Source: Piper betle
Taxonomy: Eukaryota; Streptophyta; Magnoliopsida; Piperales; Piperaceae
Length of the DNA: 64,000 bases
Direction: 5' to 3'
NCBI GenBank assembly: GCA_033002965.1
Contig: JAURVB010012932.1
Coordinates: 108,621-172,620 of the forward strand
In this document: positions 59,720-64,000 of the stretch, in pieces
Layout of the letters: every line of letters starts with the position of its first letter
Numbering within the stretch: the first letter of the stretch is position 1
The notes under the pieces: generated by a model
Told to the model about the DNA's origin: nothing
Seen by the model: the letters and a program-made list of their open reading frames with translations, nothing else
The model's database searches: none
Translations under genes and position numbers: made by a program

Positions 59720-61483
59720 TGGGTAGGGATTTATATAATAGGCCCGAAGGCAACTTGTGGTGGATCTTGTTTTCGAAATCATCCTCGAGGGATCTCATCC
59801 TCGAGGGGTTATTAATCCGGAAATCCGTTCGGCTAGATGGCCCGAGTTAAGTGGGATCTAATAAAACGCCACTTAACCCGTCCTGCAAATGATAAGATAA
59901 ACATACAATAGAATGGCGTAAAATAGAGTCGAGTCCTAAACGGATCTGGTAGAAGCTCCAAGCGTGTCATTGCGCTTAGGCGGCGAGCTCCTACTCTGTA
60001 CCTACACATCAAAACTAAATACTAACGCCCGCTAACTAAATGATGAATCACACACAATGACCGTCAATCAACAATCAAATAATCATAAATATGAAAATAA
60101 TTCTAACTAATATTATTCATACCAATTTTACTGTATTTTTTCCTAAGTTACATCGTACCCGATTAACATGCTCAAATTTACTTTACATCATCGGATCACT
60201 TAATATTTACTCAATTATATCATACATATCATTACTTCTTTCATGCACAGACTTCTATCATGGGAATCACTCAATCCTATCATGTTGTGCTAAAAATCAT
60301 CATCAATTTTAAATAATCAAATCGAAGGTAATTATACCTCACATCGTCGGCAATCGGTGACGGCTAGGGTTCCGTCGCGTGTCTCGGAGCTCGAATTTGG
60401 CCCTCCTCGGCGTCCGATGTTCAATCGGGCTCGACTGGGTGAGCCCCGCGGAAGATCCGGTGAATTCTGGCGAATTCCAGAAATTCTGGTTTTCCGATCG
60501 CAGTTTTCGAGCTTCGGAGTTTTCTGGCGACAGTCACCGGCGGCGTCTACTGGCCGGAAAGTGGTCGTGTTGGGTGCCCTTGGAACCGGCTCAGCGAGCC
60601 CGACTCATCTACGAGGTTGACGTGGCCAACGGAGGTAACGGCTCGCCGGAAAAAGCATAAAACAGAGCGGTGGCGATGGGAGAAGAATCCGGCCGATCTG
60701 GGCGGTGCTGGCCTTCGTTCCGGTCGGGGAAGGTCACTGGGCGGTTGGTGGTGCTGAGGCGACCCCCTGATCGTGGCGGCGATAGTCACCGGCGGCAAAA
60801 TTGGTGACGCGACCGAAACTTGGCCGCGGCGCTAGGCACGGCGATTCCGGCGTCACAGCGGCCTGGCAGTGGTCGGGGCTGGTCGGGCGGCACGACAACA
60901 CGGCGGCATGGGCCTGGCGACGACGATCGGCGGCAAGTCGACGTCGATGGCGGTGGCGGCGTGGCTAGGGTTTGGATGGGAAAGGGGGAAGAAAGGTCGG
61001 GGGTGGAGAAGAAATGGTTGGGTGGCAAACTTGTAATTAAGACTTGACTCGTCTCCGGCTCGAGTCAAGTATAATAACTAAGTCGTATTAAATCCTTTAA
61101 AAAATTCATAAAAATCGGGAAAAATCCCGTAAAATCAAACAACGCCAAAAAAATTATAATGATATGCTCTAAAACTATCAACCCACCCAAAATGCCCGTA
61201 ACGCGTCCTAACGCGGTAAACGGCGTAAAACTAATTCTACGATCCATTATATATCATAGTAAAAAAATGAACTGCATACTCTCATATATTCTGATAACTC
61301 ATTCTTTTCTGCTGTGTTTATGACGTTATCATCATATACTTGGGTACACATGACCCTCATGGCTCATACACGAGACCGGCGTCGGCTCAGTACATGTGTT
61401 CTGAAACTGACTCAACTCGAAAAATAATGGTCAACCCGACCGGTTCTGAATATAAAACCCTAACTCGAATCGTGGGTTTTACA
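58517..61483 (-). repeat. Putative long LTR (about 2.97 kb), gypsy type
   Basis: The plus strand starts TGTAACACCCCAAATCC and ends CGTGGGTTTTACA, so the ends are an inverted TGTAA/TTACA. A primer site on the left fixes it as the 5' LTR of a minus-strand element. Length and the TGTAACACCC start resemble long LTRs of gypsy chromoviruses. It contains a (TA)n run (59670-59716), a GC-rich block (60360-61010) and, at 61025-61335, sequence strongly similar to element A. A second start of this LTR type is at 63932. Confidence 0.6.
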
Positions 61484-63004
61484 TATGATGCATAAAAGCT
61501 ACATCAAGGTGCATCTATTCATCATCACATCATATGAAACACGAAATCCAAATTATGACAAAATTTCTAACTAGGGCATTCATCAATATCATCACATGAT
61601 CCCTTACATGACATATATGCATCAATCCATCCATATTCTAATCCTATTGATCAGCTTCAATTCAATAAATCTCTCGGATCAAGTCATGAATAATTATATA
61701 ACAATATTATATTCTAGTATCATGCCAATTTGCATTTAATTCATACGATCAATTTTTTATTATTCATCAAGAACACATTACAGGCATGCAAATCAATTCA
61801 TACATCATTAGGTAATTTCATCATTTATCTTAAGCACAATTTTATTTTTAACACACCATATTAATTAATTATAATCATATAATTAATTATAAATTATGTA
61901 TACCTCGTATAGTTGACAAACCGCGATGGCCAGGGATGACCGATGGTCGATTATAGTTCAACAAAGTGGTGTTGGGTTTGAACCAAACCTTGGGAAATGC
62001 ATGAGGGCCAGTGAGGGATTGTGGTTGCTGTCCAGCGACAATGCTCGCATCCATCAGCCAAACAGTGGTTGTCGGCGGCCAAACAGCTGGGGGAGGAGGG
62101 GTGGTGATCTCCGACAATGTAAGAACCATGAAAATTATTACAAGACTCGAACCTAAATATTATGAAATAAATATAGATGAACCGATATAGTTGGTTATCA
62201 AGTCGACCGGTCATGATTCGACTTAAGGTCACCTAGAAAATACCTATTCATGAATGGATGATGAGGTGTGAGAATTTAATAAATGGATCGTTGAACCTAG
62301 GAAATACCAATGGATAATGAGGTGTGAGAATTTAATGAAGGGGCTTGTTGAACCTAGGAAATAACAATGGATGATGGGGTATGAGAATTTAATGGAGGGA
62401 ATGGTTGAAGTGTATATATATTCAGGAGGAGGGAGTATTTCATCCCTCATCTCCGTCCCAGGCGACCTCCCCATTACTGTGTGAGTATTTCATCCCACAT
62501 CTTATTTGTTTCCATTAGGATTCTTGCATGCAAGGTTTGTTGAAGACGCCCTGCCAAGTTGCTAGATCTCCAGCGTCTTATGCATGGGGTTCTTGTCGAT
62601 TGCTTAGTTGTTTTGTAAATGGACATGTTAATAAGTAATTATCATTAGAATTGCTGAAAATTTTATAAGGAATGAAGACTAACATGAACTAATTACATCA
62701 TTTAAAATTGATAGTATATTAGTCATGTAAGTTGCATGTAGGTTCATGCAAAATAAAATTATACTAATGTATAATTTTATGCCCTCATTTAGATTAGGGT
62801 TCACGGGTCACAGTCAGAGTCGAAATCACAAGTCAGGTACGTATAATAGGTAGAACATCGTACTTTCTTTGTTGGTAGCCTAGGTCGGCCTGAGCCCAGA
62901 TTCGACCACCATACACCGAGTGCAACCGGGGTCAAAGAATTGACTCAGTCCGACACGGGGTCGTATTATGTGCGTAAATTGTGTAATGCATCGACATTAT
63001 TTTG
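61484..63004. other. Region between LTRs; no gene
   Basis: AT-rich sequence without a credible gene. It includes a short GC-richer part at 61.92-62.12 kb and the 62.2-62.4 kb tandem repeat. 62.5-63.0 kb is unannotated single-copy-looking DNA. Confidence 0.4.
62245..62412. repeat. Tandem repeat, roughly 60-bp unit, three copies
   Basis: Each unit reads AATGGATGATGAGGTGTGAG-AATTTAAT...GTTGAACCTAGGAAATA(C/A)C, with small changes and a degraded third copy. Confidence 0.85.
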
Positions 63005-63545
63005 GAGTAGTGATAGCCGCCCCATAAAAAGGCTACGGCCGGGGTGAGTGAGGCACAACGATTCCTCCATCGCACTGGAGTGCAGTGATAGCCTCCTCAT
63101 AAAAAGGCTACGGCTGGGGTGTGTGAGGCACTGGCACTAGAATTGGCAGTGAGAGCTTCTCCACAAACGGGGCGTAGCATTCACCTGAGTGCAGTGATAG
63201 CCTCCCCATAAAAAGGCTATGGCCGGGGTGTATGAGGCACTGGCACTAGAGTTGGCAGTGAGAGTTTCCCCACAAACGGGACATAGCATTCACTTGAGTG
63301 CAGTGATAGCCTCCCCATAAAAAGGATACGGTCGGGGTGTGTGAGGCACTGGCACTAGAATTGGTAGTGAGAGCTTCCCCACAAACGGGGCGTAGCAATC
63401 ACCTGAGTGCAGTGATAGCTTCCCCACAAAAAGGCTACGGCCGAGGTGTGCGAGGCACTGGCACTGGAGACGGTAGTGGTAGCCTCCCCACAAAAGGGCT
63501 ACAGCCGGTGTGCGGATCACAGCGGATACCTCCTCCGCATTGTTT
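63005..63545. repeat. Minisatellite, roughly 110-bp unit, about five copies
   Basis: Units begin CAGTGATAGCCTCCCCATAA at about 63007, 63084, 63191, 63302 and 63410, with a degraded one near 63475. Each carries a second, related half (GTGAGAGCTTCCCCACAAAC-GGGGCGTAGCA). The first unit is shorter. Open frames on both strands through it (63290-63574) are by-products of the repeat. Confidence 0.9.
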
Positions 63546-63931
63546 TGGAGTATAGCGGAATCGCTCCACCGCATATTAAAATAAACATAAGAAAATAGTG
63601 GAATGTACTTGATTTGTTTTATCTATTATACTACTTAGTGTTGTAATCACTAACGCGGAATTGCCTCCGCAGGTGTGCAAATACGAAAGTAGGTGATTGA
63701 CAACCAGGGCATGGAGCAAAATAAATATGAGGACTCCTTTTATTATTTATTTGAGAAATAAGTGTGGCTACTGGGAAACGGTCTAAGACTGTGGGATCTT
63801 TATATATATTTTTGTTAAAAAAAATGTTAGACATATTTGCTTAATTGTGAGTAACACCTGGCCAGCTAGGCCCACAATATTGTGACAAATGGCCGGGTCG
63901 TTATAGACAATCATGACAAATAGAGGAGAAA

Positions 63932-64000
63932 TGTAACACCCCAAATCTGGTTCACACTCGTGAACCAAACCGGCATCGTTACGGGCCCCGGTTAGGTCGG
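63932..64000 (-). repeat. Start of a second gypsy-type LTR, cut by the window edge
   Basis: TGTAACACCCCAAATCTGGT...GTTAGGTCGG matches 58517 onward with a few substitutions and one inserted base (GGCATCGTTACGGGCC against GGCATGTTACAGGCC). Its left flank is not a primer site, so it is not simply a duplicate of the 58517 junction. Confidence 0.75.

Noticed and set aside
63005..63545. CRISPR-like repeat array
   Set aside because: Units are about 110 bp and continuous, without unique spacers, in plant nuclear DNA. It is a minisatellite.
1..64000. tRNA, rRNA or other structural RNA genes
   Set aside because: I looked for tRNA-like and rRNA-like segments and saw none convincing. The only tRNA-related strings are retrotransposon primer sites.

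Overview
The window is nuclear DNA of a flowering plant. The evidence is GT-AG introns, plant-specific gene families (SUVR methyltransferase, CCT-motif protein, caleosin, NLR, DUF247), Ty1/copia and Ty3/gypsy LTR retrotransposons, long (TA)n tracts and very AT-rich spacers. Very GC-rich starts of some genes (about 11.0, 13.4 and 19.3 kb) hint at a monocot, but that is an inference.

The left half is gene-bearing. From left to right: a SUVR-type SET-domain histone methyltransferase (minus, 358-4637, 7 coding exons plus a 5'-UTR exon near 5.5-5.6 kb); a broken RING-H2 gene (minus, 6.65-7.31 kb); a TA-embedded repeat element (8.66-10.54 kb); a decayed GC-rich coding remnant (11.0-11.8 kb); a SAM-dependent, spermidine-synthase-like methyltransferase (plus, 4 exons, 425 aa, 13374-17321); and a CCT-motif (CMF) transcriptional regulator (minus, 17988-19560, first exon not found). 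A gene-poor AT-rich stretch follows to about 24 kb, then a 653-bp LTR with an adjoining primer-binding site.

The middle holds a nearly complete, recently inserted Ty1/copia element (minus, 25784-31963). Its LTRs differ by only two substitutions and one indel, although its coding region is broken several times. It lies next to a DUF247 pseudogene that carries a threefold 97-bp duplication. After it come an intact 10-exon gene for a 473-aa protein I cannot name (plus, 33920-37031), a caleosin/peroxygenase gene with three single-base frame breaks (minus, about 37.55-38.62 kb) and an intact 7-exon cytochrome c1 gene (minus, 39648-42728).

The right half (43-64 kb) is almost all repeats. Four GC-rich elements (43.1-45.3, 45.5-46.2, 48.2-49.0 and 49.05-51.95 kb), together with the one at 8.7-10.5 kb, form a family. 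Each lies between (TA)n tracts, has related inverted ends and carries a near-terminal hairpin built on the CCGTTGGAT/ATCCAACGG motif. Three of them hold tandem arrays built on the palindrome ACTCGAGT. None shows a transposase. An NLR disease-resistance pseudogene (52.96-55.55 kb) is broken by frameshifts and by a 1.14-kb hAT-like insertion, and is cut off by a noncoding Ty3/gypsy-type region. That region has a putative 2.97-kb LTR (58517-61483), followed by minisatellites (62.2-63.5 kb) and the start of a second related LTR at 63932.

The genes show no operon-like or pathway linkage. Epigenetic silencing (SUVR), respiration (cytochrome c1), lipid-body biology (caleosin) and immunity (NLR) appear as unrelated neighbours. 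The most unusual content is the TA-embedded hairpin-ended family, including a copy (48.16-48.99 kb) whose interior is a near-perfect 155-bp GC-rich inverted repeat.
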